A stretch of DNA of 64,000 nucleotides from the NCBI GenBank assembly GCA_030141605.1, contig JAQGDQ010002387.1, positions 124,001 through 188,000 of the forward strand, given 5' to 3'. The position numbers were made by a program, and so were the translations under genes. Shown here piece after piece: positions 39,311-48,202 of the stretch. The number at the start of each line of letters is the position of its first letter. Within the stretch, counting starts at the first letter, position 1. The notes beneath the pieces were generated by a model. That model searched no databases and was not told the origin of the DNA. It was given only the letters and a program-made list of their open reading frames with translations. The DNA is from Tubiluchus corallicola (taxonomy: Eukaryota; Priapulida; Priapulimorpha; Priapulimorphida; Tubiluchidae).

Positions 39311-39360
39311 TGTTGCTGCCATATGTAGAATAGGAAGTTGGAAAGTGCTGGCCTAGTTAT
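39311..39360 (+). repeat. 3' LTR start of decayed BEL element
   Basis: The segment begins with TG directly after a polypurine tract (39301-39310) and matches the segment at 36922. The right end of the LTR could not be set. Confidence 0.55.
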
Positions 39361-40285
39361 GAATGGACTTTGTATTTGAAAGAGACCTTTACAATGGGTA
39401 GAATAATCTTCTTACACACTGCATACCTTTCAATGTAACCATTTTGGGCTGTACTCTTGCCACTAGCATCTCTTCCTCTCACATTTCTATCTTCATCATC
39501 CTGCCTTCCCTTGCACATTTTTACTCAGCTTCACTGACAGACATTGCATCTCTTGCTCTGATGGCACATATAGCTGTTACAGCTGGGCTTTAAGCATTTG
39601 AAGCAAAGTCTTTTCTTTCTGGACAGCTCCAATCTGTCTTCTGGCTTCATGGCAGCCAAGTTTGCACATTCAGTTACGAAGTGTTCACCTATGCAGATGC
39701 TGCATGTACTAGGTCTCTTTGACTCACCTGATATTTTGAATAAAAAATTTGTTAGGCAACTTGCTTTAGCATCTTTTCTCGCCGTGAGTTTCTGGCATCT
39801 GTTCTTTTTCGGTCTGTATATTCTAAACTGATTTAGTAATCATTAAATTTCAGTGATCACATGGAAACCCGAGCCAAGATATCAGATCTTACCACCATAA
39901 GGCATCATGTGATTAAGTAAAAACATAGAAGGTATCAATAGTGACTTGTATAATTCTGAGAAAAGCACACTCAACAGTTTCAGCTGAAGAAGCCCACTGG
40001 TCAGACTGAGACTCAATACTGTCGAGATCTATTGTGGTCGTAAACATGTCAGAATCAAATTGTGATTTGATTTTAGCATATAATTTTAACAAAGCAGGGC
40101 TCCAATAGAAAGATGCATCCTTTATCTACACACTAATATAAAGAAAAGTTGAAACATACCTCCTATTCATAAAAAAATTACTGTTAGCGTCACGAGAACA
40201 GACTAAGACCGAGCGATTTCCTGAAATGTTTTCATTTGGGAGTTAGCAGATAGCAATATTTTTATCTACTGCTGTGTGCCACAGC
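39361..40285. other. No recognised gene, maybe rest of old LTR
   Basis: No domain-like ORF is present. Part of it may be the remaining 3' LTR of the decayed BEL element. A 77-codon ORF at 39598 is unrecognised. Confidence 0.4.
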
Positions 40286-40290
40286 CTAGG

Positions 40291-40576
40291 TGTTTTGGAT
40301 ATAAGCACGTGGTGCCTCCTGGTGTTTGTTTTTCCTAGTTTAGACAGGTGAGCTAGGTCAGGAAATAGGCCATTGGCCTCATTTCACAGTTAGCATATGA
40401 AAGAAGTGAGTCACCGGTATGCGGCAAAGATGTAAGTTTCATTTCTTCACATTTCGTCATGTCATATTATTATTAATTATCATTATACCAGTTACTTAAT
40501 GTTTTGACGTTGGTTTAGCAGAAAGAATTTTTAATTTTTCTTCAGCTAAAACGAAGTCGAACGCATGTCGCGTACA
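40291..40576 (+). repeat. 5' LTR of BEL/Pao element
   Basis: 286 bp, starting TGTTTTGGATATAAGC and ending GTCGCGTACA. By eye it is identical to the 3' LTR except for three single-base differences and no indels, about 99 percent identity. Confidence 0.95.
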
Positions 40577-40658
40577 GTTTTATATCTCAGTCTGTGTACC
40601 TAGAAGAGACGGCCATATTGCTTTCGAGAACAGAACACCTGGACAAGGGTAGTACAGC

Positions 40659-41177
40659 ATGGCTTCCGGGCAAGGACGAGATTTGTTGAGACTAAATGAA
40701 GAACAGCTTCAGCAAAAAACCGTACAAGAGTTAAGAAAGTTGCTACGGGATAAGGGATTACAAGTCGCTGGAAGCAAAGCAGAATTAGTCCAACGAGTAC
40801 TGGACAGCGAGATTACTGCAGAGGTAACCACGCCTACTTCAAAGAGTGAGAGTGTTAAAACGGCTCGTGACCAATCAGGCGAGGTGGGAGTGATGCAAAC
40901 GGACAACACCACGTCCAGCAGTGTGAAAACTTCTGCAACAAACTTAAGCAGGTTTGATTTGCATGCCTTGAAAATTAAAGAACAGAAACTAAAATTACAA
41001 GCCATGGAAATCAAACATTTGAGCCTGCAAAAGGCTAGTCAGGGTTCTGCTAGTTCAGATGTGGCTTCGCCTGTAGCCAAAGAAATATCAAGTGCAGAAA
41101 AGGTCAATGAGTGGATTGAAAAGTCACACAAAGATGTCACAGAAGTCTCGTCACCTGAAGGGCTCATCAAACCCGAA
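40659..41177 (+). CDS. BEL gag N-terminus with SAP-like domain and coiled coil
   Basis: The ATG at 40659 opens a frame whose residues 16-50 (NEEQLQQKTVQELRKLLRDK, then GLxVAGSKAELVQRVL) match the SAP fold: two amphipathic helices with a Gly-Ser-Lys turn. SAP domains bind AT-rich DNA or chromatin. A Ser/Thr-rich linker follows, then a charged helix at residues 100-125 (LHALKIKEQKLKLQAMEIKH) that looks like a coiled coil for gag multimerisation. From residue 174 the frame becomes glycogenin without a stop. Whether the SAP domain belongs to this BEL lineage or was also acquired cannot be told here. Confidence 0.75.
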
Positions 41178-41914
41178 GCTTACGTTACTATGGCTACCAA
41201 TGATAAATACGCCATAGGTGCTCTAGTACTGGCTTCTTCGCTATGTAATGTTGGTATTACACTTAGTTTAGCGATATTAATTACAACTGGAATTTCTAAA
41301 CCCATAATGACGCAGATAAGCGCCACCTTTGATCACGTGGAGCTTGTGGAAGCTATTGACAGTTCACATGTAAAAAGTCTACAATTACTAGGACGGCCCG
41401 AATTAAAGGTGACTTTTACAAAACTGCATTGTTGGAGGCTAACTCAGTTCTCAAAATTTGATTTTTGGATTCTGATGTAATTGTCCTGCAAAACATAGAT
41501 GATTTATTTAGCTGGAACGAACTGTCAGCAGTTGCAGATATTGGCTGGCCTGATTGTTTTAATAGCGGACTTTTCGTTTTTGAACCTAATCTTAGCACGT
41601 ACAGTGAATTGAGGTCATTCGCTCAGTCAGATTCAAGCACATTCGACGGTGGAGAGCAAGGTCTACTAAACCAGTATTTTAAAGCCTGGAATACAGCTTT
41701 TGATAAACGATTGCCATACAGGTATAATGTAGCAGTAAAGCAGTTTCGAGAAAGTGTCAAGGTTGCTCATTTCATGGGTCCTAGTAAGCCCTGGGACAGT
41801 ATACGCAGCATTTATCACAAGCAAGTGGCGCCAGCTACAGGTAAAACAGACTTTGAATCTGAAATGTTAAATATTTGGTGGTCACTTTACATTCATGAGG
41901 TCGAACCAAACTGG
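41178..41914 (+). pseudogene. Captured, intron-less glycogenin GT8 domain, frameshifted
   Basis: The family adds the first glucoses to itself to prime glycogen. In the first frame AYVTMATNDKYAIGALVLAS and RPELKVTFTKLHCWRLTQFS match the glycogenin N-terminus. One base is missing near 41456, and the domain continues in the next frame with DSD (41468-41476, the metal-binding DxD), GWPDCFNSG (about 41543-41569), FDGGEQG, HFMG and KPW, and the terminal helix LNIWWSLY. It covers essentially the whole catalytic domain in about 737 bp with no introns, so it derives from spliced mRNA. The loop between YN and the VKQF segment is about ten residues short. In glycogenins that loop contains the self-glucosylated Tyr. 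FDGGEQG has Glu where FDGGDQG is usual. Activity is therefore unlikely even without the frameshift. It lies inside gag, in frame with the SAP-like N-terminus. Confidence 0.93.
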
Positions 41915-42284
41915 CCTCATGAATTAGAACTAATAAATAAAGCTAATGTTCAGCAGCACATTCCTACCCGAACAAAACTCAGTCCTGATGCACCTGAATT
42001 TGCCACTCGCTTACATGACAGGAGCAGTGTTCATAGAAAATTATACACATGATGACGGGGCGAGATATACCAGGCTTTTACAATTTTGCACGGGCGAAGC
42101 AAAACGGGTTGTCGAAAGTTGCAGTTATATGGACCCGCAGATCGCATACAGTCATGCTAAGCAAATGCTTATTGAACGTTTCGGGTCACCCTTTATTGTA
42201 ACACAAGCGTGGTTGGCTAAAATAAATGAGTTTGCAGTCATAAAAATAATGAAAAGGAAAAACTCAGGGAATTTTCTGACTTGA
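41915..42284 (+). CDS. BEL gag central region, frame-broken
   Basis: After the glycogenin domain the frame continues with HIPTRTKL, like the start of BEL gag core. It then shifts near 41990 into LPLAYMTGAVFIENYTHDDG, ARYTRLLQFCTGEAKRVVES and AKQMLIERFGSPF, typical of the BEL gag capsid-like region. Another shift near 42245 ends this frame at 42284. Confidence 0.8.
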
Positions 42285-42724
42285 TGATTGGTTGTGTAGA
42301 GACATTAAAGGCCATGGACAATTTAGCCGAAATAAATACACAAACAAGTTTGCTTCAAGTCATTAAGAAACTCCCATTCCGTTTGCAAGACAAATGGAGA
42401 GACGTTGTTACCAAGTTAAATAAACATGATGGCAGAAATCCTACAATTTACGACGTGGTGGGATTTGTCAAAGAGGCGACTGAAAAAATAAACCATCCCG
42501 TGTTTGGTGACCTTGCAACCGGTGGTCAAATGAACATTACAAAACGCAAGAATAAATTAGCAACTAGGAATTTCGCATGCACTACCTTTCGAACAAGAAG
42601 TTCATCCAGAGAAGAAAAATCGAGTCAAACAGGCGGAACGCCAAAGGATAGAAAATTAAGCAGTAGAGATGTCAGAAAATGTGTTCTGCAACTCAGCCGA
42701 GCATGTTTCTCTAAAAAACTGTGA
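42245..42724 (+). CDS. BEL gag C-terminal part, frame-broken
   Basis: The frame reads NEKEKLREFSDLMIGCVETL and then INTQTSLLQVIKKLP, followed by a basic Ser/Arg-rich stretch. The recognisable gag continues in the next frame from about 42675, so this frame's last residues up to its stop at 42724 are an out-of-frame tail. Confidence 0.75.
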   Translation, partial: NNEKEKLREFSDLMIGCVETLKAMDNLAEINTQTSLLQVIKKLPFRLQDKWRDVVTKLNKHDGRNPTIYDVVGFVKEATEKINHPVFGDLATGGQMNITKRKNKLATRNFACTTFRTRSSSREEKSSQTGGTPKDRKLSSRDVRKCVLQLSRACFSKKL

Positions 42725-45700
42725 ACAGTTTAAAGACAAGTCGGAAGAAGAGAGACTACAGTTTGCTCGGAAAAGTCGCTTATGTTTTAACTGCTTACAG
42801 AAAGGGAACCAAAGAGCTGGAAGCTGTTACAAACCAGGCTGTACAAGACAGGGATGCAGAAGAAAACATTCTGCTCTGCTTCATGACGCTCTGGAGAAGT
42901 GGGCTCCTTCCAATGGCGAGAGGTCAACAAATGTTGAAGCAACAAGTTGCGCTGTCACTACAACCAAACTGTCAACAAGGGCTGTGCTCCCCATCACTCC
43001 TGTAAAGGTACAGGTGCAAGGCGGACGTCCAATTCAGACAATGGCTTTGTTGGACCCAGGATCAACTAATACGTTCTGTTCCAAGGCCATATATGATGAG
43101 CTGGGAGCTGTTGGCAAGAAACAAGTCGTGTCACTGACTACAATTGAAAAGAAGCATTCAAAAATACATACTTCTGTGACCAAGATGTACGTCAGTAAGT
43201 TGGATGGATCAAACAAAATGAAACTTCCCTTTGTCTTTGTCAGGCCATCTTTGATGTTGGATGTGACTGACTATTTGGTAGACGAACAAGACATTAGTAA
43301 CTGGCCTCATCTCAAAGATGTTCCTTTGACGCTAGCTGATTCACGTGAACTGCAGCTCGGGTTAATTATAGGACAAGACGTCTCTGATGCATTAATGCCT
43401 TTAGAAACACGCTGTGGGCCAAGAGGAGTTCCGTATGCAACAAGGACTAGACTTGGATGGACATTAAATGGCCTGATAGGAGGCGGCAATGAGGACACTA
43501 AAAAGCTGTCAAACAACCTTCTTCAGGCAGAACAGGTTACCAGCCAGCGACAAGTCGAAAAATTTTGGAAAATGGACGCTGTTGACGATAGCATACAGTA
43601 CTCCCATGACGATAAGTTGGCGCTGAGCATTTGGGAGAAGTCCATCACCAAAAGAAATGGTCACTACGAATTGGAGATACCTTTTAAGTCTAATGATGAC
43701 AACATTCCTGACAGTTTTCAAATGGCTTCAAAGAGGTTGGCAAGCCTTCGCTGTAGACTCAGCAAGAATAAGTTGTTGCATGAAAAATACTCCCAAGCCA
43801 TGGCTGATCTGCTCCAAAAGGGATACGCAGAAGAAGTTGTTGAACATGATACGAATGTTGCAACATGGTACTTGTCACATTTTCCAGTTTTTAATGAGAA
43901 CAAACCCGAAAAAACTAGGATCGTATTTGATTGTTCGGCAACAGAAGACGCAGTCTCTCTCAACATGTTGGCACTACAAGGTCCAGATCTGACTAATAAA
44001 TTGCTTGGTGTCCTGCTATGCTTTAGAAAGTATCCAGTAGTAATCATGGCTGATGTTCGTGAGATGTTTCACCAGGTGTACGTAGCACCGAAGAATAGGG
44101 ACATGTTGAGATTTCTCTGGTGGAATGATGGAAACCTAGATGCGCCACCCTCCATATTTCGAATGACAGTCCACCTTTTTGGCGGTGTGTGGTCGCCCAG
44201 CGTAGCTTCATTTGCTCTCCAACAGACAGCTAGAGATAACGTCAACTGTTTTGATGAGCATGCATTAAATACGGTGGTACATAGCTTCTATGTCGACGAC
44301 CCCTTTAAATCTGTGGAAACTGCAAAAGAACCAATCGATTTGATGTCAAAATTAATACAGATTCTAGACACTGGAGGTTTCCACTTGACCAAATGGATGA
44401 GTAACGACAGAGACGTATTAGCATGTGTGCCAATTGAAGAACGAGGAAAGAACATTAAGAATCTTGATCTAACCCAGGACGATCTACCAAATGAACGAGC
44501 CTTAGGGGTTAAATGGGATGTCAAAAGCGATATACTTGGCATTCAGGTTAAGCTGCGAGAAAAGCCAAGCACCAAGCGGGGACTACTTAGGTCATTAGCA
44601 AGCACCTATGATCCCCTAGGCATGGTCTCGCCTTTCATTTTACAAGCGAAAAGACTGTTTCAGAACGAATGCCGGATCCAGGAAAAATCATGGGATGATA
44701 GACTGGAAGAAGAGACTGAGAAAAGTTGGGATAAATGGAAATCTGATTGTCCTGCACTAGAATACTTTACGCTAGACAGATGCCTGAAGCCAAGAGATTT
44801 TGGAAGAATTGCTGACTTGCAGCTGCATCACTTCAGCGATGCATCCCAGTATGCTTACGGCACTGTAACTTATGCACGGATGGAAAATGCTGATGGAGTT
44901 GTACACACAGCATTTGTAATGGCAAAGTCTAGGCTAGCACCTATGAAAAGCCTAACCATACCACGCCTTGAGTTGTGCACAGCAGTATTAGCCTCAACTG
45001 TCGACAAACAACTGAGAAGAGAATTGTCCATACCCATCAGCGAGTTCGTGTTTTGGTGTGACAGCACTATAGTGCTTCAATACATACGCAACACCACAAG
45101 ACGTTTCCATACTTTCGTGCAAAATAGAGTGACTACCATACTAGAAACTTCGTCGCCAGTTCAGTGGCATTATATCAGTACCGCAGATAATCCAGCTGAT
45201 GACGTATCCCGAGGAATGGACGCCAATGCCTTAGTAAAATCTCAGCGTTGGAAATATGGTCCTAGTTTTCTGCGAAAAGCCCAACATGAATGGCCGCAGC
45301 ATGATCCGAGCAAAGAAAATGATGAACTTAACGACGATAAAGAAGTCAAGCAGACGACATGTTCCACTACTGTAAAACACATACAGGATAGAAACGACAC
45401 AATTAGCAAGCACATTGAACATTTTTCGTCATTTTACAACCTCAAGAAAGCAGCAGCTTGGATTCTTCGTCTGAAGGACATTTTGCAAAAGAAGATCAGA
45501 GGAGAAAAACCTGAAGTACCTCCAAAGTTAACAGTGCAAGAGCTGACAAGAGCTCAAGATGCATTAGTAAAATTCGTTCGGACTCAGAACTTTGGCATGG
45601 AATATAAGGCGCTTACACAAAAATCTGCTAAATTGATGCGCATCCCTAAATCAAGCAGGCTACGAAAACTTGATCCGTTCATTTGCGAGAAGGGTTTGCT

Positions 45701-45740
45701 ACGTGTTGGTGGACGACTGAAGGCGCCAGGCACCCTATGA
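42669..45740 (+). CDS. BEL/Pao zinc knuckles, protease, RT and RNase H
   Basis: A 1023-codon open frame. Residues 39-72 hold two Cys/His knuckles (CFNC...C and CTRQGC..KH). The first has Asn-Gln where His is usual. Residues 125-137 (MALLDPGSTNTFC) are the aspartic protease D-x-G-S box, with Pro in the middle. The RT has KTRIVFDCS, the acidic motif in MADVREMFHQV (460-470) and YVDD (541-544). RNase H acidic residues are in HHFSDAS (724), PRLELCTA (768), WCDST (798) and NPADDVSRG (844). These are intact by inspection. The frame ends at RVGGRLKAPGTL, where BEL proteins continue into integrase: a short deletion there shifts the frame. Confidence 0.93.
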   Translation: MSENVFCNSAEHVSLKNCEQFKDKSEEERLQFARKSRLCFNCLQKGNQRAGSCYKPGCTRQGCRRKHSALLHDALEKWAPSNGERSTNVEATSCAVTTTKLSTRAVLPITPVKVQVQGGRPIQTMALLDPGSTNTFCSKAIYDELGAVGKKQVVSLTTIEKKHSKIHTSVTKMYVSKLDGSNKMKLPFVFVRPSLMLDVTDYLVDEQDISNWPHLKDVPLTLADSRELQLGLIIGQDVSDALMPLETRCGPRGVPYATRTRLGWTLNGLIGGGNEDTKKLSNNLLQAEQVTSQRQVEKFWKMDAVDDSIQYSHDDKLALSIWEKSITKRNGHYELEIPFKSNDDNIPDSFQMASKRLASLRCRLSKNKLLHEKYSQAMADLLQKGYAEEVVEHDTNVATWYLSHFPVFNENKPEKTRIVFDCSATEDAVSLNMLALQGPDLTNKLLGVLLCFRKYPVVIMADVREMFHQVYVAPKNRDMLRFLWWNDGNLDAPPSIFRMTVHLFGGVWSPSVASFALQQTARDNVNCFDEHALNTVVHSFYVDDPFKSVETAKEPIDLMSKLIQILDTGGFHLTKWMSNDRDVLACVPIEERGKNIKNLDLTQDDLPNERALGVKWDVKSDILGIQVKLREKPSTKRGLLRSLASTYDPLGMVSPFILQAKRLFQNECRIQEKSWDDRLEEETEKSWDKWKSDCPALEYFTLDRCLKPRDFGRIADLQLHHFSDASQYAYGTVTYARMENADGVVHTAFVMAKSRLAPMKSLTIPRLELCTAVLASTVDKQLRRELSIPISEFVFWCDSTIVLQYIRNTTRRFHTFVQNRVTTILETSSPVQWHYISTADNPADDVSRGMDANALVKSQRWKYGPSFLRKAQHEWPQHDPSKENDELNDDKEVKQTTCSTTVKHIQDRNDTISKHIEHFSSFYNLKKAAAWILRLKDILQKKIRGEKPEVPPKLTVQELTRAQDALVKFVRTQNFGMEYKALTQKSAKLMRIPKSSRLRKLDPFICEKGLLRVGGRLKAPGTL

Positions 45741-46420
45741 TATTACCGAGAAAGCATAAGCTGTCAGAGCTAATCATTCGTCATTACCACGAAACGAACG
45801 GCCACATTGGCAGGGAACATGTCATAGCTTTAGTAAGAAATGAATTTCGGATAATTCATGCAAGAGCCTTGGCACGCAAAGTCCTGTACGAATGCCGACA
45901 TTGCAGGCTTCGCAAGCCATCTTTCCTTGATCAAAAGATGGCAGATTTGCCTATTGACAGACTACAGCCATCAGACGCTTTTACCACTATTGGCATTGAT
46001 TGTTTTGGCCCGATACAGACCAAGAGAGGTCGCTCACACATTAAACGCTATGGAGTCATCTTTACATGCCTAGCTACACGCAGTATTCACTTGGAAGTCC
46101 TATTTGACATGTCCACTGATTCGGTTATAAAGGCGATTAACAGATTTTGCTGCCGCCGAAGGAAGCCAGACAAAATCAGGTCAGATTGTGGGACTAATTT
46201 TGTAGGAGCAAGCAGAGAGCTGAGAAAGTCTATAGCCGAGTGGAACAATGACGTCATACATTCAGAGCTTCTTCAGCGGCAAATAGAATGGCAATTCAAC
46301 CCACCAAGAGCCCCACACATGGAAGGTGTTTGGGAGTCTCTCATTAAGAGTGTGAAGAAGATTCTCTTTCCAACGAACAAACCTTGGATGATGAAGGCTT
46401 GGCAACCCTGTTTTGTATAG
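45722..46420 (+). CDS. BEL/Pao integrase, N-terminal and core domains
   Basis: The frame is open from 45683 and becomes integrase-like at ARHPMILPRKH (about 45722). The HHCC zinc domain is HYHETNGHIG with CRHC. The DDE core has Asp in GIDCFGPI, Asp in RSDCGTNF and Glu in PHMEGVWESL. A frameshift near 46390 ends it early. It catalyses integration of the element's cDNA. This copy is broken at both ends. Confidence 0.88.
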   Translation, partial: GARHPMILPRKHKLSELIIRHYHETNGHIGREHVIALVRNEFRIIHARALARKVLYECRHCRLRKPSFLDQKMADLPIDRLQPSDAFTTIGIDCFGPIQTKRGRSHIKRYGVIFTCLATRSIHLEVLFDMSTDSVIKAINRFCCRRRKPDKIRSDCGTNFVGASRELRKSIAEWNNDVIHSELLQRQIEWQFNPPRAPHMEGVWESLIKSVKKILFPTNKPWMMKAWQPCFV

Positions 46421-46860
46421 TTGAAAATATAGTTAATAGCAGACCGCTAACTACAGTTTCTGACGATGTTGACGACTTCAATCCGTTGACTCCGAATCAC
46501 TTTCTTCAGATCAGCGCAGTTCCAAACCTGCCTTTGGGAAAGTTTTGTCAGGCAGATCTCTTTCGACGAAAGTGGAGACAAATACAGTATCTCTCGGATA
46601 TCTTTTGGCGCAGATGGTTGACTGAATATTTGCCCACTCTACAGACTCGAAGCAAATGGAACAAGGAGCAGAAGAATGTTGAAATAGGAGACATCGTATT
46701 AGTTCTGGATGAGACACCAAGGAATCACTGGATGCTAGGACGGATCATTGAAGCACGGAAAAGCAGTGATGGACTAGTGAGAAGTGTGATGTTGAAGACT
46801 AGAGATGGGACTCTAAAACGACCAATTCATAAAATAAGTTTAATCGAATGTAACAATTAG
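46384..46860 (+). CDS. BEL/Pao integrase C-terminus with DUF5641-like tail
   Basis: In the frame after the shift, DDEGLATLFCIVENIVNSRP continues the integrase core. FNPLTPNHFL, FRRKWRQIQYLSDIFWRRW and IGDIVLVLDETPRNHW followed by RPIHKISLIE match the DUF5641 region that ends BEL/Pao polyproteins. The stop at 46858-46860 is probably the native pol stop. Confidence 0.88.
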   Translation: MDDEGLATLFCIVENIVNSRPLTTVSDDVDDFNPLTPNHFLQISAVPNLPLGKFCQADLFRRKWRQIQYLSDIFWRRWLTEYLPTLQTRSKWNKEQKNVEIGDIVLVLDETPRNHWMLGRIIEARKSSDGLVRSVMLKTRDGTLKRPIHKISLIECNN

Positions 46861-46995
46861 TTGATTTTGTTAAGCATTCATAAACTGTATGTTTAAGTTA
46901 AACTTTGAAGTAGATGTATGTCAATTTAGTCAGTCATGATATGTTATTACACTGTTGGTTTCCTTTAATTTTGTAAATGCTGCAGGAGAGCATTT

Positions 46996-47005
46996 AAGGA
47001 GGCAG
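46996..47005 (+). promoter_or_regulatory. Polypurine tract of BEL/Pao element
   Basis: AAGGAGGCAG lies immediately before the TG of the 3' LTR. A purine-rich tract in this position primes plus-strand DNA synthesis. Confidence 0.7.
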
Positions 47006-47291
47006 TGTTTTGGATATAAGCACGTGGTGCCTCCTGGTGTTTGTTTTTCCTAGTTTAGACAGGTGAGCTAGGTCAGGAAATAGGCCATTGGCCTCATTTC
47101 ACAGTTAGCATATGAAATAAGTGAGTCACCGGTATGCGGCAAAGATGTAAGTTTCATTTCTTCACATTTCGTCATGTCATATTATTATTAATTATCATTA
47201 TACCAGTTACTTAATGTTTTGACGTTGGTTTAGCAGAAAGAATTTTTAATTTTTCTTCAGATAAAACGAAGTCGAACGCATGTCGTGTACA
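47006..47291 (+). repeat. 3' LTR of BEL/Pao element
   Basis: 286 bp, starting TGTTTTGGATATAAGC and ending GTCGTGTACA, with three substitutions from the 5' LTR (AAATAAG for AAAGAAG, CAGATAAA for CAGCTAAA, GTCGTG for GTCGCG). It is followed by the CTAGG duplication. Confidence 0.95.
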
Positions 47292-47296
47292 CTAGG

Positions 47297-48180
47297 TAAT
47301 AGGAATGCTTCAGAAAAAAGAACCAAACTGTAAACACTGAAAAGTTAAAAAGAGCTTCAGATGAATTTTTTCAATGTGCGCCATTTTACAGTGTCTGTGT
47401 GGGCCAGTAAGTGGCGTACTCTACCGGCGTTGTTTTGTAACTTTTGATTTTCTTTCGAAACGCGGCACAAATAGCAAAGAAGGGTTGCAGTTTATACAAT
47501 GAAAATTGGAACATACGATACTTTGAGGCTTCATACTGTACAAAAAATATGACTGTATGAAGAAGAAAGCCAATGTTCTAGCACATTAAGTGCTTGTTAA
47601 GAACAATAATTTTCTTGCTTGTAGTCCTTCGTTGTTTTGAATACATGACTTTTTGTATCATGCAACTTTGAAGGTTTTTGACTTTCCAGCAGATTTCACT
47701 TTAAAGATGTTTTCACGTGTCAGCTCCAAGATGCGTAAAGATTAGGAAACTTGAAACTTTGAAGCCCTGTACATTTCCTTGAGTACTGTTTCTTTCAGTT
47801 GCTCAGCACATATATACACTCACATACTGACTGACCTTACTGACTAACCAGCTAACTAGCTATGATTTACTTAGTGTCGGTTAGTTATTTAATTAGTTAG
47901 TGTTGGTCTAGCTAAGCTAATCAGAGAGTCAATCAATTAGTTTTGGCAATTTTGTGGTATGGCAGGTTTGGTGGTATGGCAGGTTTGGCGATATGGCACA
48001 TTTAGCACTATGGCGGTATAGCAGGTTTGGCAATGTGGCATTTGGCGGGTGGTGTTGGTATGGGAAGGAGGTAGAGTGTCGACAATGGGACTGATATAGG
48101 AAGGTAGAAGGGTGTTAGGGTGTGAGGAAAACCACCTAAACTGCAAGTGCGCCACAATGGCCCGAAATAAAGACCACCGA
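47297..48180. other. Non-coding flank with short tandem motifs
   Basis: No gene is seen. The part at 47820-47940 is rich in ACTGACT/AGTTAGT words. The part at 47941-48055 is a degenerate array of GGTATGGCAGGTTTGGC-like units. Confidence 0.5.
47941..48055 (+). repeat. Degenerate G-rich minisatellite
   Basis: GGTATGGCAGGTTTGG occurs twice in tandem. Decayed versions follow (GATATGGCACATTTAGC, GGTATAGCAGGTTTGGC, AATGTGGCATTTGGC). Unit length is about 17-20 bp, and the G richness is strand-specific. Confidence 0.55.
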
Positions 48181-48202
48181 GCATTCCCTTTGGAATGCCG
48201 CT

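Larger units (their letters stand above)
36922..39360 (+). mobile_element. Decayed BEL/Pao retrotransposon remnant
   Basis: Broken frames retain the order gag, pol, integrase C-terminus. Gag-like KKMHYEHFVNSYNIIES and INNQTNLLCILEKLP lie at 37020-37260. RT-like KTRIVFNC, then FRKNQIDFMADHECMFHQ, lies at 38560-38710. The DUF5641-like ending IQKLCLLKGADKL is near 39215. A purine tract AGAGGGGGAG at 39301-39310 is followed by TGTTGCTGCCATATG, which matches TGTTGCTACCATATG at 36922, so these are LTR starts. Stops are frequent and most of gag and pol is deleted. It is related to, but far older than, the element at 40291. Confidence 0.75.
40291..47291 (+). mobile_element. BEL/Pao LTR retrotransposon carrying a captured glycogenin
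   Basis: This is a 7001-bp element bounded by 286-bp LTRs with TG...CA ends and a 5-bp target duplication, CTAGG (40286-40290 and 47292-47296). The interior order is SAP-like N-terminus, glycogenin domain, BEL gag, zinc knuckles, aspartic protease, RT, RNase H, integrase, DUF5641-like tail. The RNase H-before-integrase order, the YVDD box, and the gag and integrase types fit BEL/Pao. The LTRs differ at only three positions, so insertion is recent. At least six frame breaks (about 41456, 41990, 42245, 42675, 45735, 46390) mean this copy cannot make a full polyprotein. No clear tRNA primer-binding site follows the 5' LTR. Confidence 0.95.

Noticed and set aside
40577-40600. BEL primer-binding site after the 5' LTR
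   Set aside because: The sequence starts GTTTTATATC, with no TGG-type tRNA complement that I could support.
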